Of a stretch of 51,144 nucleotides of DNA, positions 1 through 10,348 are shown piece after piece; position 1 is the stretch's first letter; each line of letters begins with the position of its first letter. The position numbers were made by a program, and so were the translations under genes. The notes under the pieces are model-generated. The model was given only the letters and a program-made list of their open reading frames with translations, did not search any database and was not told the origin of the DNA. The stretch comes from Clostridiales bacterium (GTDB lineage Bacteria; Bacillota; Clostridia; Saccharofermentanales; Saccharofermentanaceae): positions 1 to 51,144 of the forward strand of contig JAFZPX010000024.1 of assembly GCA_017552455.1 (NCBI GenBank), in the 5' to 3' direction.

Positions 1-2100
1 AAACTCACATCCCTGCGCCTTATGCACGGTAACTGCATACGACAGCTCTATATCAGCCATTTTCTTTTTATCGAAGCCTATCTTCCTGTCGCCGTCAAAG
101 ATGATGTCATACTTTCCTGTAAGCACATCAAAGCCTTTGAATCTGCCCATCTCGCCGTTAAAAACGCCGCGCTGTACCTGTCCCGATGAAGGATCATAAT
201 ACTCGATCGAGTAGTTGTTCTTTATCTGCATCACATTATCGCCGGGGTAAAGCTTAAGATCCGCTCTGACATTTACGGGCTCCGGCGCATCTTCGTTATG
301 ACAATGCTGCAGCAAAACATTAAGATTCTCAGTGCCCAAAGTATTTCTTCTGGTTGGACTCAAGATCGCATGATCAGCATTCTTGTTTTCTACGGAAAGA
401 CGTGTGATATATGACAGCGCTTCCTCATCAGAAGAAGTCTTGATGATCTCGAAGTCTTCACCTGCGACAGGCATCTGCCCGCGCAGAATACGCACCGCAT
501 TAGAAGCTATGGAACTCTCCTCATCCTGCCTGAAGACATACTCAAGCTTTACACACGGTATAGACGGACAAGAGATTAGATCCGCAAGAACATTACCTGC
601 ACCGACAGAAGGCAGCTGCTCGGGATCTCCCACAAGTATCAGCGAAGCTCCGGGACGCAGTGCATCAAGCAAAGCCTTGAAAAGAAAGATATCTATCATC
701 GAAGCTTCGTCCGCGACTACCACTCTGCACTCGAGAGGATTGCTCTTATTCCTTCCGAAAAATGTCTCCTGCACTTCGTCCTCATCATCAGACGGCGCAC
801 TCATCTCCAGGAGTCTGTGGATGGTGCATGCATTCACACCGGAAGCTTCAGAAAGCCTCTTCGCAGCCCTTCCCGTGGGAGCACAAAACTCACACTCTAT
901 ACCCGCATCACTAAAGTACTGTGCAAGTATGGAAGTGATCGTTGTCTTACCCGTACCGGGTCCTCCAGTTATAATCGACAGCGGAGAATACATACTCATA
1001 TAGAGTGCATCTTCCTGCTTTTGTTCGAGTTCTATTCCCCGTTGCTTTCCCATGGCTTGGATCTTCTTGCGGGTCTTCTTCTCGTCAGGAACGACAACCT
1101 TGGCATCAAGAAAACTCTCGATGTCTTTCTTGATCGACAGCTCTGTTCCAAAGTAGGTTCTTGATGATATTCTGGCACCCTCATCAGTCTCATCACAACC
1201 TGCACATTTGCCGTCTATAAAGCGGTAAACAACGATGAACTTATCTGCCTTAGCCCGTTCTATGGCATCGCAGTAAAGGCCGTCAAATATCTGTTCCGGA
1301 ATCATCCCTCCGGTGTCTTTCGAAAGGAGTGACATTGTCCTGTTTCTTACTGTCACAGGCTCAAGATAAGTATCCCCTGTCTCTTCATGCAAAGCTGATA
1401 CTACACTTACTATCGCACCTTCAAAACGCGACACACTGAGAGGCTCCGCATTAAGTCTCTTCGCTATCAGCTCACAGGTATCAAAACCGATACCCGCGAT
1501 ACGCATAAGTATGTACGGATTATTCTTGATCCGTTCTATGCATTCATTGCCAAACTGATCGTAAACTTTAGAAGCTTTCTTGGCCGACAGACCAAGTTTT
1601 CTTAGCTCCAGAACAGTATGGTAATACGCAGGATCTTCTTCAATCTGATTGGATATCTGAACCGCCTTTTCTTCAGTCAGACCCGGTATATTATTCGCGG
1701 CCTCTTCAGGACTGTTAAGGACCGCTTCAATAACCTCATCGCCATAAGCTTCTGCAAGTCTTTGAGCAAGCTTCTCTCCTACCCCGTCAAAGATATCCTT
1801 AAGGAATTCCGCAATGAATGCTTTATCTGTATCTTCACTCTCAACGACTTCAATCGAAGAAGCAGCTATCTGCATCTGCTCACGGTAAGACGTCACCTGT
1901 CCGCTGACCTTATAATCAACGCCCTCAATGATACTTCCGGGAACATTGCCCTTTACCGTAAACCCGCCTTTGCAAGCAAATATAACAAAACCGTTGCGTT
2001 CGAAAATGAGCTTAACGGCAGTAACGATTACTCCGTCAAGCTCCTTTCCGATATCTTCTGTATTAAGTCTTCTAAGAACCTGAGATTGTGAAGAACTCAT
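1..2100 (-). CDS. recD2: RecD2-type ATP-dependent DNA helicase (C-terminus cut by window edge)
   Basis: This is a superfamily 1B 5'-3' DNA helicase of the RecD2/YrrC type, which acts in DNA repair without RecBC partners. The minus-strand frame is open from the ATG at 2098-2100 to the left edge, giving 700 residues. The first ~330 residues hold the OB-like and helix-hairpin-helix region typical of RecD2. Walker A (GGPGTGKTT) lies near residues 378-386, followed by VVADEASMID and LVGDPEQLPSVGAGNV. The last visible residues (VTVHKAQGCEF) are the UvrD-like C-terminal motif, so probably a few tens of residues are missing. It starts three bases after the metK stop, so the two genes are very likely co-transcribed. 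Assignment is confident; the end lies outside the window. Confidence 0.93.
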   Translation of the reverse strand, partial: MSSSQSQVLRRLNTEDIGKELDGVIVTAVKLIFERNGFVIFACKGGFTVKGNVPGSIIEGVDYKVSGQVTSYREQMQIAASSIEVVESEDTDKAFIAEFLKDIFDGVGEKLAQRLAEAYGDEVIEAVLNSPEEAANNIPGLTEEKAVQISNQIEEDPAYYHTVLELRKLGLSAKKASKVYDQFGNECIERIKNNPYILMRIAGIGFDTCELIAKRLNAEPLSVSRFEGAIVSVVSALHEETGDTYLEPVTVRNRTMSLLSKDTGGMIPEQIFDGLYCDAIERAKADKFIVVYRFIDGKCAGCDETDEGARISSRTYFGTELSIKKDIESFLDAKVVVPDEKKTRKKIQAMGKQRGIELEQKQEDALYMSMYSPLSIITGGPGTGKTTITSILAQYFSDAGIECEFCAPTGRAAKRLSEASGVNACTIHRLLEMSAPSDDEDEVQETFFGRNKSNPLECRVVVADEASMIDIFLFKALLDALRPGASLILVGDPEQLPSVGAGNVLADLISCPSIPCVKLEYVFRQDEESSIASNAVRILRGQMPVAGEDFEIIKTSSDEEALSYITRLSVENKNADHAILSPTRRNTLGTENLNVLLQHCHNEDAPEPVNVRADLKLYPGDNVMQIKNNYSIEYYDPSSGQVQRGVFNGEMGRFKGFDVLTGKYDIIFDGDRKIGFDKKKMADIELSYAVTVHKAQGCEF

Positions 2101-2103
2101 CTA

Positions 2104-3294
2104 TCAGATCTTGCTAGCTTCCGCCTTGAAAGCATCAACAAGATCGAGCTTCTCCCATGTAAAGTCAGGATCATTTCTTCCGAAGTGACCATAAGCTGCT
2201 GTCTTCTTGTAGATAGGACGTCTCAGATCGAGATCCTTGATAATAGCTGCAGGTCTTAAGTCACACACCTTGTTGACAATATCGGAGATCTTGGAATCAT
2301 CAATTGTTCCTGTTCCGAATGTATCGACCATAACAGATACAGGACGTGCTACACCGATAGCATAAGCAATCTGAACCTCGCACTCTCTTGCGAGACCTGC
2401 TGCAACTACATTCTTAGCGATATGACGAGCAGCATAAGCAGCACTTCTGTCTACCTTCGTCGGATCCTTACCGGAGAAGCATCCGCCGCCGTGACGGCCA
2501 AATCCGCCGTATGTATCTACAATGATCTTTCTTCCTGTAAGACCTGTATCACCTGCAGGACCGCCAAGAACGAATCTGCCAGTAGGATTGATAAAGATCT
2601 TTGTATTCTCATCCATAAGATCAGCAGGGATAACTGCCTTGATAACATTCTCTGTTACGAAGTCCTTAATAGTTGCTTCATCAACAGTATCCTTATGCTG
2701 AGTTGAGATAACGACAGTATCGATTCTCTTGGGAGTAGAACCGTCGTACTCAACTGTAACCTGGCTCTTTCCGTCAGGGCTCAAGAAGCTTACAGGATCA
2801 GCCTTTCTTACTTCAGCAAGCTTCATAGTAAGCTTATGAGCAAGTGAGATAGGAAGCGGCATAAACTCAGGTGTATCATCGTTTGCATAACCGAACATCA
2901 TACCCTGGTCGCCTGCACCTGTATCAAGCTGACCTTCACCTCTTGTCTCAAGAGCATCGTTAACGCCCTGAGCGATATCAGGAGACTGCTCATCGATTGA
3001 AGTCATAACGGCACATGTCTTATAGTCAAAGCTAACATCGCTTCCGTTATAACCGATCTCCTTAATCGTATCTCTTGCTACGCTGGGAATATCAACATAT
3101 GATGATGTTGTGATCTCACCTGCAACAACGATCATTCCTGTTGCAGCAAATGTCTCACACGCAACTCTTGCGCCGGGATCATTCGCAAGGATAGCATCCA
3201 GGACTGCATCAGAGATCTGATCGCAAACCTTATCGGGATGTCCTTCTGTAACTGACTCAGAAGTAAAGAGCCATTTCCCTTCGTTTTTTCTCAT
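2104..3294 (-). CDS. metK: S-adenosylmethionine synthetase
   Basis: MetK makes S-adenosylmethionine from methionine and ATP in the cytoplasm. The 396-residue product is of normal family length. It begins near [19 protein letters not shown], has the [12 protein letters not shown] loop and the glycine-rich [15 protein letters not shown] segment, all family signatures. An upstream TTG would give a longer protein, but the ATG at 3294 is preferred because AAGGCGG stands about nine bases before it and the family begins there. A good promoter lies about 40 bases upstream and leaves a leader of only ~34 bases, too short for a SAM riboswitch. recD2 follows after three bases. Confidence 0.97.
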   Translation of the reverse strand: MRKNEGKWLFTSESVTEGHPDKVCDQISDAVLDAILANDPGARVACETFAATGMIVVAGEITTSSYVDIPSVARDTIKEIGYNGSDVSFDYKTCAVMTSIDEQSPDIAQGVNDALETRGEGQLDTGAGDQGMMFGYANDDTPEFMPLPISLAHKLTMKLAEVRKADPVSFLSPDGKSQVTVEYDGSTPKRIDTVVISTQHKDTVDEATIKDFVTENVIKAVIPADLMDENTKIFINPTGRFVLGGPAGDTGLTGRKIIVDTYGGFGRHGGGCFSGKDPTKVDRSAAYAARHIAKNVVAAGLARECEVQIAYAIGVARPVSVMVDTFGTGTIDDSKISDIVNKVCDLRPAAIIKDLDLRRPIYKKTAAYGHFGRNDPDFTWEKLDLVDAFKAEASKI

Positions 3295-3334
3295 GTTGAA
3301 TACCGCCTTTGTGTGTATTTTTACGTGACATTTC

Positions 3335-3363
3335 ATTGTATCATCACAGGCCTTTTTGCTCAA
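3335..3363 (-). promoter_or_regulatory. metK promoter
   Basis: Read on the minus strand, TTGAGC (3363-3358) and TACAAT (3340-3335) are separated by 17 bases. Transcription would start near 3328. The TTGTCG repeats begin just upstream of the -35 box, so the same element could act on this promoter. Confidence 0.6.
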
Positions 3364-3371
3364 CAGATCCT

Positions 3372-3408
3372 TTGTCGTTTTTTGTCGAAAATTGTCGTCA
3401 TTTTGTAG
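3372..3408. repeat. Three TTGTCG direct repeats at 10-base spacing, plus a degenerate fourth
   Basis: TTGTCG occurs at 3372-3377, 3382-3387 and 3392-3397, exactly one helical turn apart. TTGTAG follows at 3403-3408. Direct repeats at 10-11 base spacing are the usual target form of OmpR/PhoB-type response regulators. The array lies between the divergent metK and Tad promoters and touches the poor -35 region of the latter. Operator function is inferred. Confidence 0.55.
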
Positions 3409-3437
3409 TTACATTCGCTTTTGAGCCCTTGTATGAT
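3409..3437 (+). promoter_or_regulatory. Possible Tad operon promoter
   Basis: TATGAT at 3432-3437 is a fair -10 box. The hexamer 17 bases upstream (TTACAT, 3409-3414) is a poor -35. This fits a promoter that depends on an activator bound to the adjacent TTGTCG repeats. The start would be near 3444, leaving about 27 bases before the ATG. Confidence 0.4.
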
Positions 3438-3470
3438 AGCCCTAAGATCATACTCGAAAGGAATAAGGGC

Positions 3471-4385
3471 ATGGCATTCGGGATATTGATTTATGAGAAT
3501 GACAGTTATCTTTATGCGCTGATAAGAGAAAGGCTCATGAGCCGTTTCCCTTCAGCCTACATCGAAAGGGTCGGTGTTTCCGATCCCGGTATCAGCTTCA
3601 AGCTGATAAAGGACATCTATGTTCTTTATGACAACCGGCAGTACTCCCCTCCGTCCGATGAGGGGAACATCAGATCCATACCATTGTTTTCTGACGATGG
3701 CAAAGGTCACAGCATCATAGATATGCGCGTTGTCTACAAAGAGATATCTAAGAACTTAACGGGCGTATCTGATGAACCTTGCATTGCAGAAAGCAGCGGC
3801 AAAGACAGGTTGAGACTTCTCATCTCATATGCGTACATAGATGAGCGCGAGAACTTCATTAAGAGTGCTATCGGTCCGGACAGCTTCGACTGTATCCACC
3901 CCATAAGAATAGACCTTATGTCCGGAATAAGGATGCCTGCTACATTTACGCCGGAGGCATCGGGATCGATCACAAGACTTCTTCGAAGCTGCTCCAACAA
4001 GCGCTTCGATCCTATCAAGATACTCGACTACCTTAATCCGGACAGTAACGGCTTCTTATCGTGCGGCAAACCGGAGAATGAAGATGATGTATTCGATATA
4101 GGCTCTCAGAGCTGTTCGCGTCTGATCGAGCTTCTCAAGAAGCTTTGTATCAACGAAGATACCGGCGCACTGGTTGTAGTTGAAGGCTGGCGCGTATCTC
4201 AGATGATTGACTTCATTAAGTCGTGCGATACGCTTCATATTCTCCTTCCGGCAAGGATGTGCACAGAAGATACAGGCATGACCAAAGAACTCGGTCTATT
4301 CAAGAGAGCTCTGCCGTCAGGAGCTTTGATGACGGTACATTACTGCGAGGATTACAGACAACATTATGATTCGATCAACATATGA
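3471..4385 (+). CDS. TadZ/CpaE-like pilus assembly protein (degenerate)
   Basis: The 304-residue protein opens the Tad operon, the place where TadZ/CpaE usually sits. Its first residues resemble a receiver-like fold (GILIYENDSYLYALIRERL), and the later part (GALVVVEGWRVSQMIDFI) resembles the end of a MinD/ParA-like domain. I see no Walker A P-loop, so ATPase activity is unlikely. In the family, TadZ localises the secretion machine at the cell pole or membrane. The ATG at 3471 is preferred over an upstream in-frame start because GAAAGGA stands in front of it. It overlaps tadA by 20 bases. The assignment rests mainly on gene order. Confidence 0.5.
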   Translation: MAFGILIYENDSYLYALIRERLMSRFPSAYIERVGVSDPGISFKLIKDIYVLYDNRQYSPPSDEGNIRSIPLFSDDGKGHSIIDMRVVYKEISKNLTGVSDEPCIAESSGKDRLRLLISYAYIDERENFIKSAIGPDSFDCIHPIRIDLMSGIRMPATFTPEASGSITRLLRSCSNKRFDPIKILDYLNPDSNGFLSCGKPENEDDVFDIGSQSCSRLIELLKKLCINEDTGALVVVEGWRVSQMIDFIKSCDTLHILLPARMCTEDTGMTKELGLFKRALPSGALMTVHYCEDYRQHYDSINI

Positions 4386-5568
4386 CACATCCGAGATCAA
4401 AGAGAAACTCATCTATTACGTACTGAGTGTTCTTAGAACTGAATCAGATCCTTCGGATGACAGACTGAAGGAGATAATCTCCGAGGTAATAGGCATAGAC
4501 GAGAACTCCGCAGGCCTTCCTCTCGAACAGAAAAGAGAACTGGCTCAGAGCGTATTCAACAGCTTAAGGAGGCTTGATGTCATCGAACCTCTTATGGAGG
4601 ATCCCACCATAACAGAGATCATGGTAAACGGACCTGACAAAGTCTTCTACGAACGCGGAGGAAAGCTGTATAAGACGGACATAAAATTTAAGGATGCCGA
4701 GTCTTTGAAGACGGTTATATCCTGCTTTTTCGCTAACAGGAACCGTCCCCTTAATGAGGCTAACCCCATATCGGATCTTAGACTGCCCGACGGCTCCAGA
4801 GCCAACTGCGTACTGCCTCCGGTCGCACCTGACGGACCAATAGTCACCATAAGAAAGTTCACGGGGATCTCCCATGACATCGTAACTTTGATAAGGCAGG
4901 GGTTCATAAGCGAAGAGGCGGCAAGGTTCCTGTGTGAGTGCGTTCGTAATAAGAAGACCATATTCCTGTGCGGCGGAACCGGAAGTGGAAAGACAACGTT
5001 TCTTAATACGCTTTCGGGATTCATTCCTCAGGATGAGCGTGTAGTTACAATAGAGGATTCAGCCGAGCTTAACCTGCAGGGAATCGACAATCTGGTAAGG
5101 ATGGAAGCAAGACTTCCGGGTCCTGACGGAAGCGGAGAAGTAAACATCGGAATGATGATCCGCGCAGCATTAAGAATGCGTCCCGACCGCATCATCGTTG
5201 GTGAGGTCAGAGGCTCTGAAAGTGCGGATATGGTCCATGCCCTCAACACGGGTCATAGGGGCTCATTATCAACTGGTCACGCCAATTCCTGCCTTGAGAT
5301 GCTAGAGCGATTAACCGGCATGGTAATGGCAGGTTCCGCTCTTCCCTACGATGCCATAATGACGCAGCTTTCGATGGGAATAGACCTGATGATCCACATC
5401 ACAAGAGACAGAAGCGGCAAACGATATGTCGATGAGATATGTTCTGTATTGCCTGCTCGCGGCAAAGACTTCAATCTCAAGAAACTATTTATAAACGAAG
5501 GAGGTAACGGCTGTGAAAGAGTTTGCTCTGTTGAAGAACTTAAAGACACGTGCTCATACAAAGGCTGA
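4366..5568 (+). CDS. tadA: Tad pilus secretion ATPase TadA/CpaF
   Basis: This cytoplasmic hexameric ATPase of the type II/IV secretion superfamily powers assembly of Flp/Tad pili. The 400-residue protein has the CpaF N-terminal domain (IEPLMEDPTITEIMVNGP, about residues 73-90). Walker A (GGTGSGKT) is at 203-210, the Walker B region (RIIVGEVRG) near 275-283, and the His box (HRGSLSTGHANS) near 297-308. All catalytic motifs are present and the length fits the family. It overlaps the preceding gene by 20 bases and the following one by 56, which implies translational coupling. Confidence 0.92.
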   Translation: MIRSTYDTSEIKEKLIYYVLSVLRTESDPSDDRLKEIISEVIGIDENSAGLPLEQKRELAQSVFNSLRRLDVIEPLMEDPTITEIMVNGPDKVFYERGGKLYKTDIKFKDAESLKTVISCFFANRNRPLNEANPISDLRLPDGSRANCVLPPVAPDGPIVTIRKFTGISHDIVTLIRQGFISEEAARFLCECVRNKKTIFLCGGTGSGKTTFLNTLSGFIPQDERVVTIEDSAELNLQGIDNLVRMEARLPGPDGSGEVNIGMMIRAALRMRPDRIIVGEVRGSESADMVHALNTGHRGSLSTGHANSCLEMLERLTGMVMAGSALPYDAIMTQLSMGIDLMIHITRDRSGKRYVDEICSVLPARGKDFNLKKLFINEGGNGCERVCSVEELKDTCSYKG

Positions 5569-7060
5569 CGCCTCCAAGGTGTTTCTGATAAAGCATCTAT
5601 GGGCATATCCTGTGTTCGTAGGGATAATCTATTCGATATCTTCATTCTTCATCAACGCACAGCTTCCAAGATTCATCGGAAGCGTAATACTCGGATTCTT
5701 CCCTTGGAAGGAACTGATGAAGAAGGTGTTCTCCGGTAACTACAAGCACATGAGAACTCAGCTTCTCATACTGCTTCAGGTGCTTACTACAAGCGTAAGC
5801 AGCGGATACTCTATAGAGAAATCACTTACTCTGATTAGGCCCGTTATCGAGCATTCATTCGGAAGTAAAAGTGTTCTTATTAAGCCTCTTATAACGCTCG
5901 AGAACAACATCAAAGTTCACATGAGTCTGAACAAGGCACTTGATATCTTCTCAGATGAGATAGATTTCCCTGAAACAATTCCTATTTTTCACGCATTGGC
6001 CATATCATCCGACATAGGTAACAATGCTTTGGCTATACTTCGAAGCAGCTGTCAGATGTTATCTGAGATGAACGCTGTTCAGAATGAGATCAACGCAAAC
6101 AACGCAGGAAAGAATGCGGAGGCAGTCATGTTATGCATTATGCCGTTCATGATCACTGCTGCGCTCGACCGCATGGGCGGAGGATATCTTGATGCTGCAA
6201 GACAGTCGCGTATCGGATCCATAATCCTGACAGCCGCATTCGCGGTAGCAATCTTCGCCTCCTCACTGCTCTTCCGCTTTATGACGCATTCCGAGAAAGG
6301 ACGGAAGACCCTTGAGGATACTGTATTTGAGCCCTCTGAAGATCATAAGACACCTTTGACCGACATCGTTCGCAAGGTAATGCCTTCAGGGTTTACTGCT
6401 TCAAGGCATGAGTTATTCAATGAGTTATCAATCGATCCTGCGCAGGCATACGAGAGATACCTAAAAAAGCAATTGAAGGTGTGCTTCATAGTATTAGTCG
6501 TATCTGCAGTAGTGTTATGGATAGCCAAGATAAAGCTTATCTTCAGTCCATTACTTACCATCGCTGTAGCAGTGCTCGGAGCTTACGATGTAAGAAAAGA
6601 TGCGCAGCTTCGCCGCGAGGATCTTATGAGCGATATGCCGCTGTTCCTTTGTCTCATACACACTTTGCTTGAAGCAGGACTGCAGCTTCCAAAGTCCATA
6701 GCCATATGCTCATATGCTTTCAAGGACAGCAACGGGCTGTCGTCAGAGATAAGAAACCTTCGGGCAATGATGTTAAGCGGAAAGACGGCATCAGACGCCA
6801 TAGAGAAGCTCTCTTTACGCATTCAGATCCCCGAAGCACAGTCAGCTCTGCTTCTTGTAGCAAGATACGGCAGACTTGGAACAGGAGAAGTATTAGGACT
6901 TCTGTCTTTGCAGGCTTCAGCATGTTGGAATCTATGCCGTAATGCGGCACGTAAGAAACAGGAACGAGAATCACTGGGATTGCTTCTCCCAATGACGCTG
7001 GACTTCGTCTCAGTACTACTCGTAGCAACAACCCCGGCAATTATTTCACTCGGTATATAG
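5513..7060 (+). CDS. TadB-TadC fusion, inner-membrane platform of Tad pilus
   Basis: TadB and TadC are normally two separate proteins of about 300 residues that form the membrane platform contacted by TadA. Here one 515-residue protein carries two T2SSF-like halves. The first (about residues 75-270) has LLILLQVLTTSVSSGYSIEK and a membrane pair ending FAVAIFASSLLFRFM. The second (about 310-515) has two membrane spans, then LFLCLIHTLLEAGLQLPKS, and ends in a hydrophobic span. The start is the GTG at 5513, seven bases after a perfect AGGAGGT. There is no frame break, so this looks like a true fusion or an ancestral single gene. Confidence 0.8.
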   Translation: MKEFALLKNLKTRAHTKADASKVFLIKHLWAYPVFVGIIYSISSFFINAQLPRFIGSVILGFFPWKELMKKVFSGNYKHMRTQLLILLQVLTTSVSSGYSIEKSLTLIRPVIEHSFGSKSVLIKPLITLENNIKVHMSLNKALDIFSDEIDFPETIPIFHALAISSDIGNNALAILRSSCQMLSEMNAVQNEINANNAGKNAEAVMLCIMPFMITAALDRMGGGYLDAARQSRIGSIILTAAFAVAIFASSLLFRFMTHSEKGRKTLEDTVFEPSEDHKTPLTDIVRKVMPSGFTASRHELFNELSIDPAQAYERYLKKQLKVCFIVLVVSAVVLWIAKIKLIFSPLLTIAVAVLGAYDVRKDAQLRREDLMSDMPLFLCLIHTLLEAGLQLPKSIAICSYAFKDSNGLSSEIRNLRAMMLSGKTASDAIEKLSLRIQIPEAQSALLLVARYGRLGTGEVLGLLSLQASACWNLCRNAARKKQERESLGLLLPMTLDFVSVLLVATTPAIISLGI

Positions 7061-7084
7061 ATCAAAAATAAGGAGGATAGATTT

Positions 7085-7258
7085 ATGGCAGATATTAATG
7101 TCAGAAACAAACGCGGTATGGGAACCGTTGAGATCGTTATCATTATCGCCGTGCTTGTCGCACTTGCCCTGATTTTCAGAGAGGGACTTACAAGATACGC
7201 AAGTAACGTTATGAATTTTGTTTTCGATGAAGGCAGAGTCACAGGCGCGTTCGGCTGA
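7085..7258 (+). CDS. Flp-like pilin (57 residues)
   Basis: This is a very small secreted pilin subunit. A basic stretch (VRNKRG) is followed by MGTVEIVIIIAVLVALALIF, a hydrophobic segment with Glu at position +5 after the expected prepilin-peptidase cleavage site (RG/MGTVE). That pattern is the class III (Flp) signal. The mature protein would be about 46 residues and end ...VTGAFG. AGGAGG stands upstream at normal spacing. It follows the TadB-TadC gene by 24 bases. Its size and position match the Flp1-like family of Clostridia. No prepilin peptidase is encoded here. Confidence 0.8.
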   Translation: MADINVRNKRGMGTVEIVIIIAVLVALALIFREGLTRYASNVMNFVFDEGRVTGAFG

Positions 7259-7285
7259 CATAACAAAGAATAACAGGTAAAAAAC

Positions 7286-8398
7286 ATGGAGATAAGAAAA
7301 GGTCCTTACGGACAATTTGTAATTAATAAAATAGAAGACATAGACTCTGTAAACAGCTATACCCGTGAAATAATTGTAGAAAACATTCCGGGTCATATGC
7401 TTCCTCTTTATATAATTCCGGCCGTAAGTTCTTACGAAGCTTCATACGATTGTTCAGATTATATATCACTTCAAACCTATCCTTGTTCCGTACTTAATAC
7501 AAATCGCATTCGTAAAGCTCTTGGGGACCTTTTCTTCTCTTTTGCCGATCTTCCGGATTTCTTGCTTGCACCTTCATCTTTGTGCCTTGATCCCAAGTTT
7601 ATGTTTATCGATGAAGACTTATCCGAGATTCGTGTATGCTTTGACCCGAGGATCATCTCCCCTTCAGATCTTTGCATAGGATCCATCAAGAAAGCAGGAT
7701 TACGTGAGTTACTAAATTCACAATGCATGGAAGGTATATTGCAGCCCGACGAGATTGACGGACTTCTTTATGCAGCAGAACAGAATGATGAGGACCTTTT
7801 CAGAAAAGAATCACAGAAGATCATGGTTCCATTAAGCGAACCTGAAAAAACATCTGAACTTCTGGAACTGCCTGAATTCAAGATGATCATCCTGGCAAGC
7901 ATTCTGTCACTGATATTCACATTGATCAAAATACCGGCAGCAGCATTGATATTCGTTGCCACCGAGGTTTTCTTTGCCGTAAAGATACGCAACAGCTTTA
8001 TTAACAGGCCGAGCATTATCGTTTCCGAATCAACAGACGACACCAAACGTCAGATGCTGTTCGGCAAAGAAGACGGAAAGATGCGCGGTATCGAGGCTTT
8101 GGTGCTTACCAGTACGGATCCCGCCACAGGACAGGAAGATAAGAAAGCCATCTACACTGACAAGGCAGCAATCGGTTCAGACAGATTTCTATGTGATGTC
8201 TTCTATCCTGACAAAGGAATATCGCCGATACACGTTCAGGTCAAAAAGGTCGATCGTGTATATTATGTGAGTGATCTGTCTTCAGATAATTCCACTTACC
8301 TTAACAACATAAGACTGTTGCCGGGGCGCGAATACGAGATAAAGAGCGATCAGACTCTTATGTGCGGTAAAAGAGAATTCAAGATAGAGATACTGTGA
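7286..8398 (+). CDS. DUF6382-FHA domain protein of Tad operon
   Basis: The 370-residue protein has an N-terminal region of about 190 residues resembling DUF6382, two membrane segments near residues 203-235 (MIILASILSLIFTLI and AAALIFVATEVFFAV), and a C-terminal FHA domain. The FHA part shows IGSDRFLCDVFYPDKGISPIHVQV and SDNSTYLNNIRL, matching the phosphothreonine-binding loops. Such proteins often close clostridial Tad operons and are thought to link the pilus machine to Ser/Thr kinase signalling; the partner kinase is not here. The ribosome site is weak. The stop codon is immediately followed by the opposite-strand atpC stop, with no base between. Confidence 0.75.
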   Translation: MEIRKGPYGQFVINKIEDIDSVNSYTREIIVENIPGHMLPLYIIPAVSSYEASYDCSDYISLQTYPCSVLNTNRIRKALGDLFFSFADLPDFLLAPSSLCLDPKFMFIDEDLSEIRVCFDPRIISPSDLCIGSIKKAGLRELLNSQCMEGILQPDEIDGLLYAAEQNDEDLFRKESQKIMVPLSEPEKTSELLELPEFKMIILASILSLIFTLIKIPAAALIFVATEVFFAVKIRNSFINRPSIIVSESTDDTKRQMLFGKEDGKMRGIEALVLTSTDPATGQEDKKAIYTDKAAIGSDRFLCDVFYPDKGISPIHVQVKKVDRVYYVSDLSSDNSTYLNNIRLLPGREYEIKSDQTLMCGKREFKIEIL

Positions 8399-8902
8399 TC
8401 AGACTATGTCTTTCCAGCCGTACTCTTCAACGAGTATGGCGATTCTTTCCTTCTGATGATCAGTTCCGTGAAGTTCAATAAGATGACGGCGTGCACGTGC
8501 TCTTGCCATAGCCTGTTCGTACTCTTTAACTAGAACATCTCTGGCAGCGCGGTCTTCGATAATCTTTGCCTTCTCCAACTCTTTATAAGCTTCCGTATAC
8601 GACTTACAAGTTCTTCTGGGACTTAATTCCTCAGGATACTCTGCGGCATTACAGATGATCATAATCTGATCTTCCTTAACCTCACAGTAGCCCTCTGATA
8701 TCGTAAAATACTTAGTCTCATCACCCTCAACAAGGTGGCACATTCCGGGACGCAGAGCAACTATCAGAGGCGGATGACCGGGCATAAAGCCCATCAAACC
8801 ATCGATAGTATTTATGACAACCGAAGTTACATCACCCTCAAAAAACTTCTTATAAGGTGTAACGATAGTAAGCTTGGTTGTTCTCTTAGTATTCTCTGCC
8901 AT
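8399..8902 (-). CDS. atpC: F1Fo ATP synthase epsilon subunit (long form)
   Basis: Epsilon binds gamma in the central stalk and damps ATP hydrolysis. The N-terminal beta-sandwich is recognisable (TPYKKFFEGDVTSVVINTIDGLMGFMPGHPPLIVAL split over residues ~15-50). The C-terminal helices follow. The protein is 167 residues, roughly 30 more than the usual 130-140. The extra length lies in the C-terminal helical region, which is rich in charged residues (YEQAMARARARRHLIEL). It is the last gene of the ATP synthase operon, four bases after atpD, and meets the Tad operon end-to-end. Confidence 0.92.
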   Translation of the reverse strand: MAENTKRTTKLTIVTPYKKFFEGDVTSVVINTIDGLMGFMPGHPPLIVALRPGMCHLVEGDETKYFTISEGYCEVKEDQIMIICNAAEYPEELSPRRTCKSYTEAYKELEKAKIIEDRAARDVLVKEYEQAMARARARRHLIELHGTDHQKERIAILVEEYGWKDIV

Positions 8903-8906
8903 GAGA

Positions 8907-10337
<1,431 letters not shown>

Positions 10338-10348
10338 TTAATTCTTAC

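Noticed and set aside
383..1164. Plus-strand open frames opposite recD2
   Set aside because: They lie wholly inside a conserved gene on the other strand and show no family likeness; they are antisense shadows.
3294..3470. SAM riboswitch upstream of metK
   Set aside because: The likely start site leaves only about 34 bases of leader, and no kink-turn or pseudoknot pattern is seen.
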